NCBI GenBank assembly: GCA_002327925.1
Contig: DCVA01000042.1
Location: forward strand, 124,001 to 188,000
Reading direction: 5' to 3'
DNA: 64,000 nt
Origin: Anaerolineales bacterium UBA2200
GTDB lineage: Bacteria > Chloroflexota > Anaerolineae > UBA2200
The position numbers and the translations under genes are program-made. Of the stretch, positions 23,573 through 31,917 are shown one piece after another. Positions within the stretch are counted from its first letter, which is position 1. The number at the start of each line of letters is the position of its first letter. A model generated the notes under the pieces. That model made no database searches, had not been told where the DNA came from, and was given only the letters and a program-made list of their open reading frames with translations.

Positions 23573-25243
23573 TTACGGCTTGATGCCCCACAGGTGCACG
23601 CCACGTCCGCGGTCGGCCGAGGCCAGGGTAGCGCCGTCGGGCGAGAAGGATAGGCTCAGGGGTGTCTGGGTGTGGCCGACCAGGGTCTGCAGCTCGTTGC
23701 CGGTAGCCACGTCCCACAGCCGGATGGTGATGTCGTCGCCGGCCGAGGCCAGCATCCGCCCATCAGGCGAGAAAGCGAGCCGCGTCACCCCTGCGGTGTG
23801 CCCGTTGAAAGTGCGCAGTTGGCGCCCCGTGGCCGCATCGCGCAGGCTGACGACGTTGCCAGAGAACCCGGCTGTTGCCAAGAGCGTGCCATCGGCCGAT
23901 AGAGCCAGGCAGGATCCATCACCGAGCGGACCCCCGAAGCTGAACAGTGGCTGGCCAGTCGAGACATCTAGTCTGATACCCCCTTGCCAGGTGCCCACGT
24001 ACAGACTCTTGCCGTCGGCGGCAAAGGCGACCGAGCTGGCTCCCTTGGCCACGATCGTGTCTAGCTCCTGCCCGCTGGCCACATCGTACAACTTGACCGT
24101 GTCGCCCACCTGCACCGCCAGCGTGGCACTGTCCGGCGAGAACGCCAGTGGAGCGCCGCAGGTCGCGCTGCTGACGCTGCTCTGCTCAAAGAGGGTTCGC
24201 AGCTCACCCCCGCTGGTCGTGTCGTAGAGCCTGACCCCGGTCCGGAAGATGGCCAACGTCTTGCCGTCGGGCGAGATGGCCAGGCCGTTGTCCCCCGAGT
24301 AGCTCTTGATGGAGCGCACTGGTTTGAGCGTGGCGGCGTCCAGGAAGTAGACCTCAGATCCGCCGACGACAAGTCCTGTGCCGTCGGGCGACCAGAGAAC
24401 AGAGCTTCCCTCCACCGCCGGGGCAGTAGCAGCGACGGCCCGAATCGCAGCTCCGGAAGGCACCGTCGGGGCCGGACCCGGTGGGCCCTCAGTTTGGGGC
24501 ACTGCCACGGAAGCCTTCGTGGGAGGAACCGCTGCTTGGGCAGGGATCGTGGTTGGATCTGGCGCAGCGGTGAGAGCTGCGGTTGCCGCCGAACGGGGGA
24601 GCGTTGCCGTGACGGTTGCAACTTGCACTGCTCCGGTCGGAGGCGGTGTTGCGGTTGTCCCGTTCTGGCGGTGAGTGGTCAACGACCGGAGCCCTGCCCC
24701 GGCGGCGGCCAACAACAGCACCATTCCCAGAGCTGCGGCAGCCCACGTCCAGGGCGGGCGGCGCCGCCCGCCCTGGACGTGCGGGGTGATTGGCGTCTCG
24801 ACCGCCTGCGTCTCGGGCGTGACGGTCAAACCTCCAGCTTGCGTTGCCAGCAGCGCCTGCACCTGGTCTGCCAGTTTGCCAAGGTGCTGCTCCAGAGGTG
24901 GAGTCATGGCATCCAGCCAGTGGATGGTCTCCATATAGTATTCCATATCCTGCGACGGCTCCACCGCTTCAATTCGCAGGGGGATGATCGGTATCGCACG
25001 CTTCACCGCCGCAGCGACCTCGTTCAGCACCTGTCGTGAGTCGTTGGCCCCGTTGGAAAAGACCAGAACAAGGACGCGGCTCTTGTCGATGGCACTGAGC
25101 AGGCCACCCGGCCAGTGCGTGCCCGCCGGGAGATCGCGGGGGGCGATCCAGCAACGGATCTTGCGTGCCTCCAGGAAAGCGCAGACGGCGTCGGCGCTTG
25201 GCTTGTCCTTGGCCGAATAGCTGATGAACACGTCGTGGGACAT
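23573..25243 (-). CDS. TIR domain-transmembrane-WD40 protein
   Basis: A 556-residue signalling or defence-type protein. Residues 1-135 are a TIR domain (MSHDVFISYSAKDKPSADAVCAFLEARKIRCWIAPRD; VLVLVFSNGANDSRQVLNEVAAAV, where Glu75 is at the place of the NADase catalytic Glu). A Pro/Arg linker encoded by a large palindrome is followed by one helix (about 167-187, WTWAAAALGMVLLLAAAGAGL), a Thr/Pro/Ala-rich stretch, and about seven WD40 repeats with typical ends (LAFSPDGRMLASAGDDITIRLWD). The TIR part would be cytoplasmic and the propeller outside. ATG 25241-25243 has GAGGTGAGG upstream. Whether the TIR is enzymatic or a scaffold is unknown. Confidence 0.88.
   Translation of the reverse strand: MSHDVFISYSAKDKPSADAVCAFLEARKIRCWIAPRDLPAGTHWPGGLLSAIDKSRVLVLVFSNGANDSRQVLNEVAAAVKRAIPIIPLRIEAVEPSQDMEYYMETIHWLDAMTPPLEQHLGKLADQVQALLATQAGGLTVTPETQAVETPITPHVQGGRRRPPWTWAAAALGMVLLLAAAGAGLRSLTTHRQNGTTATPPPTGAVQVATVTATLPRSAATAALTAAPDPTTIPAQAAVPPTKASVAVPQTEGPPGPAPTVPSGAAIRAVAATAPAVEGSSVLWSPDGTGLVVGGSEVYFLDAATLKPVRSIKSYSGDNGLAISPDGKTLAIFRTGVRLYDTTSGGELRTLFEQSSVSSATCGAPLAFSPDSATLAVQVGDTVKLYDVASGQELDTIVAKGASSVAFAADGKSLYVGTWQGGIRLDVSTGQPLFSFGGPLGDGSCLALSADGTLLATAGFSGNVVSLRDAATGRQLRTFNGHTAGVTRLAFSPDGRMLASAGDDITIRLWDVATGNELQTLVGHTQTPLSLSFSPDGATLASADRGRGVHLWGIKP
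24745..24782. repeat. Perfect 38-bp palindrome within the TIR-WD40 gene
   Basis: Bases 24745-24763 (beginning CACGTCCAGGG) are exactly complementary to 24764-24782 with no spacer. It encodes the linker between TIR and membrane helix, and because of the symmetry both strands read the same peptide (HVQGGRRRPPW). Confidence 0.85.
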
Positions 25244-25270
25244 CGCCTCACCTCGCGTAAGCTGCACCGC

Positions 25271-25299
25271 AGCATACCAGGACCGTGCCCGCTTGTCAA
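25271..25299 (-). promoter_or_regulatory. Promoter of the TIR-WD40 gene
   Basis: On the minus strand TTGACA (complement of 25294-25299) and TATGCT (complement of 25271-25276) are 17 bases apart. The start codon is about 20 bases from the expected start site. The rest of the 25244-25547 gap shows nothing I recognise. Confidence 0.7.
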
Positions 25300-25547
25300 A
25301 AGCGCATGACCCGTGGCTGACCGCTCTAACCCGACCGTCTCAGTAGGCGCGCGTATATGTGAAACGCTGCGCGTCGTCCTTCGGCAACGAGCTGCGCTGG
25401 AGTGACGCCGGCGGTGCTCGCGAACATTCAGCGCCTTCATCACATCAAGTACGGTGCTCTCCCCTGGCGAACGTAGAGGATGGAGCCAGACGCAGGGGCC
25501 AGGTTGCCGCACCAACACTGCCATGCAGCGAAATGGCGGTCTGTCGG

Positions 25548-26756
25548 TCACCGATTCCCGACTACGTTCTGGCTGACCCACTGACTCAGCCAGCGCTGAG
25601 CAGTCTTCACCCGTGCCCGGTCGTGTTTATAGACACAGCGAGCCACCCCTGGCTGACCTGCTTCGAGGTCCGTGTACATGTCGTACAGGCAAGAGTTGCA
25701 CGATATGCAGTCTGTTCCGCTACTGCCACGACCCTCCAGCCAGCGCCTGGGGAGATCCGGTTCGCTGATCAAGGGCCGGCAGAGTGAGATCAGAGCGACC
25801 TTGCCCTGCCGAACGATCTCCTCCAGCCGTTCTACGTCGCGGTTCCCGCCCACCAAGATGATTGGGACACGCAGGTTCAACCTCTGAACGAGGGGTAGGA
25901 AGTAACTCTGTTGGTCGGGCCGTGCAATCCGGGTGTGGGATTCGGGCGCAGGAACGGGCCTGAAGCCCAGCTCGGCTTCTGACCTGACCAGACACTCCCA
26001 CATCCCCCCGCTAACTTCGATGGCATCGACGCCACAGCGCTCCACCTCCGCCGCCAGCGCAGGCAAGCTCCCTGCGTCAATTCCGCCCTCGAGGTAGTCC
26101 GTTCCGTTGATCTTGATGAGGATGGGCCAGTCGCCCACCCGCTCCCTTGCCGCGGCGACGATCTCGCGGATGATCCGAACGCGATTGCCCACTGAACCAC
26201 CGTAGTGGTCGTCGCGGCGGTTCGAGTACGGTGAGAGGAATCGACTCAGCATTCCCCCGTGGGCGGCGTGCAGCTGCACTCCGTCGAATCCCTCATGCCG
26301 GATGCAGCTGATAACCTCTACGAAGCACTCGACAATACGCCTGATATCCTCCGATGACAGAGTGCGGATACTGTCAGTCGTGAAAGGAGAAGGGATGTCG
26401 GAAGGGCCGACCCCGGGGTATTCTGCACTGAGCTGGGACAGGATTCTGCAGCCTGGTGCAGTCCTGTGCACGACTTCTGGGAGCCGCGAGTAGCCTGAGA
26501 TGCGGACATCGTCGTAGGAGAAGCTGCGCTCAGCGTGATCAAGAAAGTCCTCAGGGAGCACTGAGAAATCGCCTGTGACGATCGTGCCCACGCCGCCCTC
26601 GGCAACTCTCTGGTAGACCTGCACCACCTCGTCGGTCATCGAGCGCTGCTTGAGGATGGAGGGATCCCAGGTCGCAGACCGGACCAGCCGATTTGGCAGG
26701 GTCAGCGTGCCGATCCTGGTTGGTGAGAAGAGCGCATAACTGTCCCGCCGCACCAT
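25548..26756 (-). CDS. NADH:flavin oxidoreductase / old yellow enzyme family
   Basis: An FMN TIM-barrel oxidoreductase of about 402 residues. LFSPTRIGTLTLPNRLVRSATWDPS opens the barrel. GFDGVQLHAAHGGMLSRFLSPYSNRRDDHYGGSVGNRVRIIREIV is the family signature with the active-site His pair. IILVGGNRDVERLEEIVRQGKVALISLCRPLISEPDLPRRW binds the FMN phosphate. CISCNSCLYDMY with a following Cys suggests a 4Fe-4S site as in the 2,4-dienoyl-CoA reductase branch, but the C-terminal flavin/NAD domain is absent. ATG 26754-26756 is very close to GGAGG; GTG at 26753 is possible. Substrate unknown. Confidence 0.88.
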   Translation of the reverse strand: MVRRDSYALFSPTRIGTLTLPNRLVRSATWDPSILKQRSMTDEVVQVYQRVAEGGVGTIVTGDFSVLPEDFLDHAERSFSYDDVRISGYSRLPEVVHRTAPGCRILSQLSAEYPGVGPSDIPSPFTTDSIRTLSSEDIRRIVECFVEVISCIRHEGFDGVQLHAAHGGMLSRFLSPYSNRRDDHYGGSVGNRVRIIREIVAAARERVGDWPILIKINGTDYLEGGIDAGSLPALAAEVERCGVDAIEVSGGMWECLVRSEAELGFRPVPAPESHTRIARPDQQSYFLPLVQRLNLRVPIILVGGNRDVERLEEIVRQGKVALISLCRPLISEPDLPRRWLEGRGSSGTDCISCNSCLYDMYTDLEAGQPGVARCVYKHDRARVKTAQRWLSQWVSQNVVGNR

Positions 26757-27057
26757 TCCTCCTTGTGCTGACTCTTCATGATGTCCGATGGATATCGGAG
26801 GCGACGCGGAGCCCTTCTGCAACCCAGTGTGCTGCAGGAGGGTCAGATAGCTTGGCACCGACGCGAAACACTCGTGCCTGCGTCGCAGCGCCAGCCGCGC
26901 ACGAGCGTCGTCTGGAAGCGGCCGCTTGGCCTCTCGCCGGCAACGAATGTATCATGGGGTTGGCCGATTATATACCATTTGAGTCCGCCTGGATCAACCT
27001 GCGGCCGTTCGGGCGATTGCGGTGCTGATAGAGACGCCGCGAAACCAGCGAGGTGAG
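26757..27057. other. Intergenic region between divergent genes
   Basis: About 300 bases without a convincing gene. A TATAAT on the minus strand (complement of 26967-26972) could belong to the flavin oxidoreductase, but no matching -35 is clear. I recognise no RNA gene or repeat. Confidence 0.5.
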
Positions 27058-27456
27058 ATGGAGACGATATTGGCGAAACCTGGTCGTGAAGTCGATCCCG
27101 CAGTGACAGAGTTCGTCGGCGCATACTCGGAGGCGGTTGGAGAGATCGTCCTGGAGCTCCGAGGGCTGGTGCAGGAAGTGGCTCCCGATGTTATCGAGCA
27201 GGTGGATTTTCCCGCCAGGCTGCTGGCTTATGGCCTGCGACGAACCTACAAGGACACCCTGTGCGTGATCATGCCACTCAAGAGCGGCGTGAACCTGGGC
27301 TTTCCCCGCGGCGCTGAGCTGCCGGACCCAACGAGTCTGTTGAGTGGCACAGGCAGGCGGGCCAGGCATGTGTGCGTAGAGCTGGTCGAGCAGGCGCACG
27401 ATCCTGCTCTGCGGATGCTGCTGGAGGAGCAGCTCTCCCTGATCCTGGCTGGGTGA
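27058..27456 (+). CDS. DUF1801-like small protein
   Basis: A 132-residue soluble protein resembling DUF1801 (YdhG-type): DPAVTEFVGAYSEAVGEIVLELRGLVQEVAPDVIEQVDFPARLLAYGL, then TLCVIMPLKSGVNLGFPRGAELPDPTSLLSGTGRRARHVCVE and a C-terminal helix. The family folds as an alpha/beta sandwich of unknown function. ATG at 27058 has GAGGTG just upstream; a GTG at 27022 would add 12 residues. Isolated gene. Confidence 0.72.
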   Translation: METILAKPGREVDPAVTEFVGAYSEAVGEIVLELRGLVQEVAPDVIEQVDFPARLLAYGLRRTYKDTLCVIMPLKSGVNLGFPRGAELPDPTSLLSGTGRRARHVCVELVEQAHDPALRMLLEEQLSLILAG

Positions 27457-27556
27457 TCACCCGGGCGTCCGGCCCTCACCCTTGGCGACCGACCCGACAG
27501 CCCACAGCCGCGCCGAACGCCGGCCCGGCGATGCCGCAAGGCGCGCCACAGGTTGT

Positions 27557-29545
27557 TCACGTGTTGACCTGCCGCCGTGGAATGACCTGCACACGGGTCG
27601 AGTTGAATCGCGGGCCGCCCCCCGTCTCCTGTGGCAGACTGCTCATCAGACTGTTCTGCCCTGACCACTGGCGCGGTGACCAGAGCACCCCTTCAGGCAC
27701 GGCCTCGGAGATGCTGACGGAGACGACGGCCTGGCCAACGTCATTGAGAAGAACAGTCTCGTCTCCCTGACTCAGCCCCAGACGTGAGGCGTCGGCAGGA
27801 TGTATTTGCACGACGGCAGGTATGGCACCGTGGACTTCCTGGAACTGGGTATGGGTGTATTTCCGCGTGGCGCTACTGAGCAGCGTGAACCAGCCACTCT
27901 CTGGTTCTTGCAGTGTTCGCTGCACCGGAAGAGGTTCCGCACCCATTTGCCTGGCCAGACCGGAATCGAATTCGATCTTACCGGAAGGAGTCGGGTAGAC
28001 GTCAGGAGGCCTGTCGCGCAGGCGCTGACGCTGTCCAGAACGCAGCGATTCCCAGCAATCGGGCTCCAACGCTCCGGTGAGGGCGACTCGCACCGCCTCC
28101 CAGGGATCGTCGTACAACCACGATGAGGTCAGGCCCAGCCTCCGGGCAAGTTCGCGCATTGCCCACAATTCGCCGCGGCTATCCCCCACCGGGGCTACGA
28201 CCTGCGGCGATACTTGCAGATGATTGTGACTCCAGGGCACCACCAGGTCCTCCTTTTCCAGATAGCTGGGGGCAGGGAGAACCACATCCGCCAGAGCCGT
28301 CGTTGCTGTCCAATGTGTCTCGTGCACGACGACGAATGTATCCCGACGCCGCAGGCTGCTGGCGAAAGTGCCGGCGTTGGTGAGGGTCGCGGCAGGGTTC
28401 ATCCCGCAGATGTAGACGAACTTGAAGCGTCCATCATTCAACAGTTCGGCAAGCGCTACCTGCGACACGACGCTCGAACTCTTCTCAGCAAGGCTCTGGC
28501 CAGACAGGAGGCCGTGATCGATAGAGCAGGAATCTCCGTTGCTGTAATAGAAGCCACGGTGTTCACCCAACACCGTTGGGATGAAGGACACAGCGCGTAC
28601 CTGATCGGCGCCACCGTTGCACTTTTGCAGGCCGATGCCGATCATCGTTGCGCTGGGGCTGTGTGAGGAATAGGCCTCGGCCAGCCGGGTGAGTTGTCTT
28701 TGAGTCACACCGGCTACCTGCTCGACCCGAGGGCGTGTCCACCGGCTCGCCTCGGCGCGCAGGGCGTCGACGCCCAGAGCCCAGCGGTTCAGGAATGGCA
28801 GGTCGGCTGCTCCCATCTCAAAGAGCTGGTGGATCAGCCCGTAGGCCAGAGCGACATCCGATCCTGGCCTGGGTTGAATCCACAGGTCGGCGCTGTCAGC
28901 CGTCTCGCTCCGCCTGGCATCCACAACGACAATGGGGGTGCCACGATCCCGTCTTGCCTGGCGGGCCAGTGCCCACAGGTGCATCGAACTGACAGAGGCG
29001 TTGAATCCCCAGAAGACGATCAGGCCCGCATCCGCCAGTTGTTCAGGCCTCAGGCCGTAGCGCGCCCCGTAGTGCATGGTCAAGCCCAGGCTCCCGGACT
29101 TGCTGCAAAGGGCACCGTCGGTCTGCGTTGCCCCCAGCGCGTACCACAATCGCTGCGGCACCTCCAGCGTGAGCAAGCCGGTGTTTCCCGAGTAGGAGAG
29201 ATAGAGAACGGCTTCGGGACCGTGGGTGTCTATCGTCTCCCGCAGGCGGCGGGCGACGAGGTCGAGAGCTTCGTCCCACGACTCAGTGGCAAAACCGGCC
29301 GAGGGATCGCTGGCTTCCCGGGCCCCCGCAGGCGCCTTATCCAGGACACGAATGGCGGGTGCAACCACGCGATTGGCGTAGAGTCGCAGATGATCCGCTG
29401 CCGCGCGAGGACAGGTAAGGCCGCGTGTCGTTGGGTGATCCGGGTCTCCGCGCACGGATACAACTCGTCCTGCGTCATTCACACGGACGAGCAAGGAACA
29501 GGTGTCATAGCAATCGCGCGGGCAGACGGTGATGAACTGTCTCAT
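27557..29545 (-). CDS. Molybdopterin-dependent oxidoreductase (DMSO reductase superfamily)
   Basis: A large Mo/W-bis-MGD enzyme of 662 residues. An N-terminal 4Fe-4S site uses Cys8, Cys12, Cys16 and Cys45 (CPRDCYDTC ... GLTCPRA). Catalytic domain features follow: ESWDEALDLVARRLRE, GALCSKSGSLGLTMHYG near the metal-ligand position, IVVVDARRSETADSADLWIQPRPGSDVALAYGLIHQL, VFVYICGMNPAATLTNA-like and FVVVHETHWTATTALADVVLPAPSYLEKED. The C-terminal beta barrel ends IHPADASRLGLSQGDETVLLNDVGQ. No Tat signal, so cytoplasmic. No electron-transfer or membrane subunit adjoins it, so donor and substrate are unknown. Confidence 0.9.
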   Translation of the reverse strand: MRQFITVCPRDCYDTCSLLVRVNDAGRVVSVRGDPDHPTTRGLTCPRAAADHLRLYANRVVAPAIRVLDKAPAGAREASDPSAGFATESWDEALDLVARRLRETIDTHGPEAVLYLSYSGNTGLLTLEVPQRLWYALGATQTDGALCSKSGSLGLTMHYGARYGLRPEQLADAGLIVFWGFNASVSSMHLWALARQARRDRGTPIVVVDARRSETADSADLWIQPRPGSDVALAYGLIHQLFEMGAADLPFLNRWALGVDALRAEASRWTRPRVEQVAGVTQRQLTRLAEAYSSHSPSATMIGIGLQKCNGGADQVRAVSFIPTVLGEHRGFYYSNGDSCSIDHGLLSGQSLAEKSSSVVSQVALAELLNDGRFKFVYICGMNPAATLTNAGTFASSLRRRDTFVVVHETHWTATTALADVVLPAPSYLEKEDLVVPWSHNHLQVSPQVVAPVGDSRGELWAMRELARRLGLTSSWLYDDPWEAVRVALTGALEPDCWESLRSGQRQRLRDRPPDVYPTPSGKIEFDSGLARQMGAEPLPVQRTLQEPESGWFTLLSSATRKYTHTQFQEVHGAIPAVVQIHPADASRLGLSQGDETVLLNDVGQAVVSVSISEAVPEGVLWSPRQWSGQNSLMSSLPQETGGGPRFNSTRVQVIPRRQVNT

Positions 29546-29595
29546 AATCGTCCTTGACCGAAGCGTTGAGGAAAAGCCCGACGCAGTTCGGGCGG

Positions 29596-29624
29596 TTGGT
29601 GTGCAAGCGGTTCTGCCGTAGAAT
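29596..29624 (+). promoter_or_regulatory. Promoter of mevalonate kinase
   Basis: TTGGTG at 29596-29601 and TAGAAT at 29619-29624, spaced by 17 bases, in the gap after the divergent oxidoreductase. Confidence 0.5.
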
Positions 29625-29712
29625 ACCCGGACTAAGATTGGGCACTCTGGGCAAGGGCCACCGGAGTAGGAGTATAGCTACCAGCAAGGCCTGCGTCAAT
29701 CAGAGGAGGAGC

Positions 29713-30687
29713 TTGAGTCTGGCGTCCGCTCCCGGCAAAGTGATCCTGTTCGGGGAGCATGCCGTGGTCTACGGCAGGCCAGCTATTGCCGTCCCGGTCG
29801 ACCAGGTTCGCGCCACGGCTGTTGTGGAGCGCGGATCGGAGGGACAGGGCATACAGATTTGTGCGCCTGACCTCGGAGTATCCCATCGCCTGGGGGATGT
29901 ACTCACACCAGATCAGCCAGCATACCCACTCCAAGTCACCGTGCAGAACATGCTCCGCTGGCTGGGGAGGGCTGCTGGCCAAGACCTCGCGGTAACGGTC
30001 TCATCCACCGTGCCCATCGCAAGTGGCATGGGCAGTGGGGCGGCCGTTGCCACGGCCGTGATACGCGCCCTGGCAGAGTTCTTCGACACGCCCATCGATC
30101 TCCCGGAGCTCTCGGCACTGGTCTTCGAAACCGAGATCGTCCACCATGGCACCCCGAGCGGCATAGACAATTCGGTGATCACCTACAACCAACCAGTGTA
30201 CTTTGTCCGCGGGAGCCCTGTAGAGGTTCTCCGAGTCCGCAGGCCGATCTTGCTGGCTATTGCGGACACAGGGGTGCCGAGTCCGACACGACTGGCAGTG
30301 GCAAATGTGCGCAGTGCGTGGGAGGCAGATCGACAGCGCTATGAGGGTTGGTTCGACCGCATCGGCGCAATCGCTGCGATGGCAAGGCGTGCCATGGAGA
30401 CGGGACAGGTGAGCACGCTGGGAGGCCTGATGAACCAGAATCAGGAGCTCTTGCGTCTTATCGGCGTCTCGAGTCCGGAACTGGAGACGCTGATCTCGGC
30501 GGCACTGCGTGCGGGCGCAATAGGGGCAAAACTGTGCGGGGCCGGCCGGGGGGGCAACATGATCGCCCTCGTGAACGACGAGAGCGCCTCGTGGGTTGCT
30601 TCCAGGCTGGAAGAGGCCGGGGCCGTGCGAGTCATGGTGACACGTCTGGACCAGACACCTCGCCGGTCCGCAGCTCCAACGGAGTGA
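29713..30687 (+). CDS. Mevalonate kinase
   Basis: A GHMP kinase that phosphorylates mevalonate at the 5 position, the step after HMG-CoA reductase. LASAPGKVILFGEHAVVYGRPAIAVPVD is the classic mevalonate kinase start. VPIASGMGSGAAVATAVIRAL is the ATP-binding motif, HHGTPSGIDNSVITY holds the catalytic Asp, and GAKLCGAGRGGNMIAL is motif 3. About 324 residues. TTG at 29713 follows GGAGG. It sits 12 kb from the other mevalonate genes with its own promoter. The decarboxylase, phosphomevalonate kinase or isopentenyl phosphate kinase is not in the window. Confidence 0.92.
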   Translation: MSLASAPGKVILFGEHAVVYGRPAIAVPVDQVRATAVVERGSEGQGIQICAPDLGVSHRLGDVLTPDQPAYPLQVTVQNMLRWLGRAAGQDLAVTVSSTVPIASGMGSGAAVATAVIRALAEFFDTPIDLPELSALVFETEIVHHGTPSGIDNSVITYNQPVYFVRGSPVEVLRVRRPILLAIADTGVPSPTRLAVANVRSAWEADRQRYEGWFDRIGAIAAMARRAMETGQVSTLGGLMNQNQELLRLIGVSSPELETLISAALRAGAIGAKLCGAGRGGNMIALVNDESASWVASRLEEAGAVRVMVTRLDQTPRRSAAPTE

Positions 30688-30694
30688 ACCTCCG

Positions 30695-31804
30695 ATGCTG
30701 ATCGGGATTGACGCAAGCCGTGCGACGGCAACCCAACGCACCGGAACAGAGAACTACTCTTTGTTTCTGCTACGCGCTCTGCTGGAGCTGGATCACTCCA
30801 ACCGCTACCGGCTGTACTTCAATCAGGCGCCAGCGGCGGGCCTGTTCCCTGAAGGGGCCAACTCCGAAGGCCGCACCATTCCGTTTCCGCGGTTGTGGAC
30901 TCACCTGCGCCTGTCGGCTGAGATGGCCGTGCGCCCGCCTCAGGTGCTGTTTGTGCCTTCCCATGTGATTCCTGTTGTGCACCCCAGGCGTTGCGTAGTC
31001 ACTGTGCACGACCTTGGCTACTTGTACTATCCCCAGGCGCATGGTTCATGGGCCAGGCGATACCTGCGCTGGTCTACGGATTACAGCGCTTCGAGCGCGG
31101 CCCATGTGGTTGCCGACTCGGAGGCGACGCGTCGTGACCTGATAGAGCGCCTCCACACGCCGCCGGAAAGAATCACGGTGGCATATCCCGGCCGCGACCC
31201 GTCCTTCGCTCCTGTTCGGGATCCCGGCTTGCTTGGTGGGGTACTCAAGCGCTACCGGATCACATTCCCCTACGTCCTCTATGTGGGAACCTTGCACCCG
31301 CGCAAGAACCTGCTCACCATGCTCGATGCCATGGCGGAGCTGGTGCGGAGAGGGTTCGACCTGCACTGGGTGGTGGCTGGCAAGAAGGGTTGGCTCTACG
31401 AGCCGCTGTTCGCCAGGTTGCGCCAGTTGGGTCTGGAGCAGCGTGTGCACGTTGTTGGCTATGTTCCGGACACCGACCTCCCTGCGCTCCTGAGCGGCGC
31501 TTCGGCATTTGTGCTGCCGAGCCTGTACGAGGGATTTGGCTTTCCCGTTCTCGAAGCGATGGCCTGCGGCGCTGCGGTGCTCTGCTCCAATGCTTCATCG
31601 CTGCCCGAAGTGGCAGGCGACGCGGCGGTGCTACTGGATCCGGGAGACATTCGGCAATGGACGGAAGCGCTCTTCCGAGTGCTGCAGGACGAGGCGCTGC
31701 GCCGCGGCATGATCGAGCGAGGTTTCAAGCAGGCGGCCCGCTTCTCCTGGGCGGCGTGTGCGGAGGCGGTGCTTGGGGTCCTGGAGCAGGTGGGGAGGGC
31801 ATAG
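30695..31804 (+). CDS. Family 4 glycosyltransferase (GT1-like retaining)
   Basis: A GT-B glycosyltransferase of 369 residues. The N-terminal acceptor domain begins MLIGIDASRATATQRTGTENYS; VVTVHDLGYLYYPQAH follows. The donor domain includes FPYVLYVGTLHPRKNLLTMLDAMAEL and the nucleotide-sugar E-x7-E motif EGFGFPVLEAMACGA, then SSLPEVAGDAAVLLDPGD. It follows mevalonate kinase by seven bases, so it is co-transcribed. The acceptor is unknown; an O-antigen or glycolipid role is typical. Confidence 0.9.
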   Translation: MLIGIDASRATATQRTGTENYSLFLLRALLELDHSNRYRLYFNQAPAAGLFPEGANSEGRTIPFPRLWTHLRLSAEMAVRPPQVLFVPSHVIPVVHPRRCVVTVHDLGYLYYPQAHGSWARRYLRWSTDYSASSAAHVVADSEATRRDLIERLHTPPERITVAYPGRDPSFAPVRDPGLLGGVLKRYRITFPYVLYVGTLHPRKNLLTMLDAMAELVRRGFDLHWVVAGKKGWLYEPLFARLRQLGLEQRVHVVGYVPDTDLPALLSGASAFVLPSLYEGFGFPVLEAMACGAAVLCSNASSLPEVAGDAAVLLDPGDIRQWTEALFRVLQDEALRRGMIERGFKQAARFSWAACAEAVLGVLEQVGRA

Positions 31805-31853
31805 GTTGCCATCACCCTGAGGCTGCCGAGAGCGGGTTTCTGGCGTGCCCCTT

Positions 31854-31883
31854 TTGGCAAGGCGCTGCTGACTATGGTATAGT
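31854..31883 (+). promoter_or_regulatory. Promoter of the DUF2207/radical SAM operon
   Basis: TTGGCA at 31854-31859 and TATAGT at 31878-31883 with an 18-base spacer. The expected start is about 28 bases before the ATG, leaving room for GGAGGAGG at 31901-31908. Confidence 0.65.
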
Positions 31884-31917
31884 GACTCCGCGAGGATCAC
31901 GGAGGAGGCGATTGCTG

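Noticed and set aside
27557..29545. Formate dehydrogenase or nitrate reductase assignment
   Set aside because: The Fe-S and cofactor-binding regions fit the superfamily, but the metal-ligand residue is uncertain and no partner subunits are adjacent, so only the superfamily is claimed.
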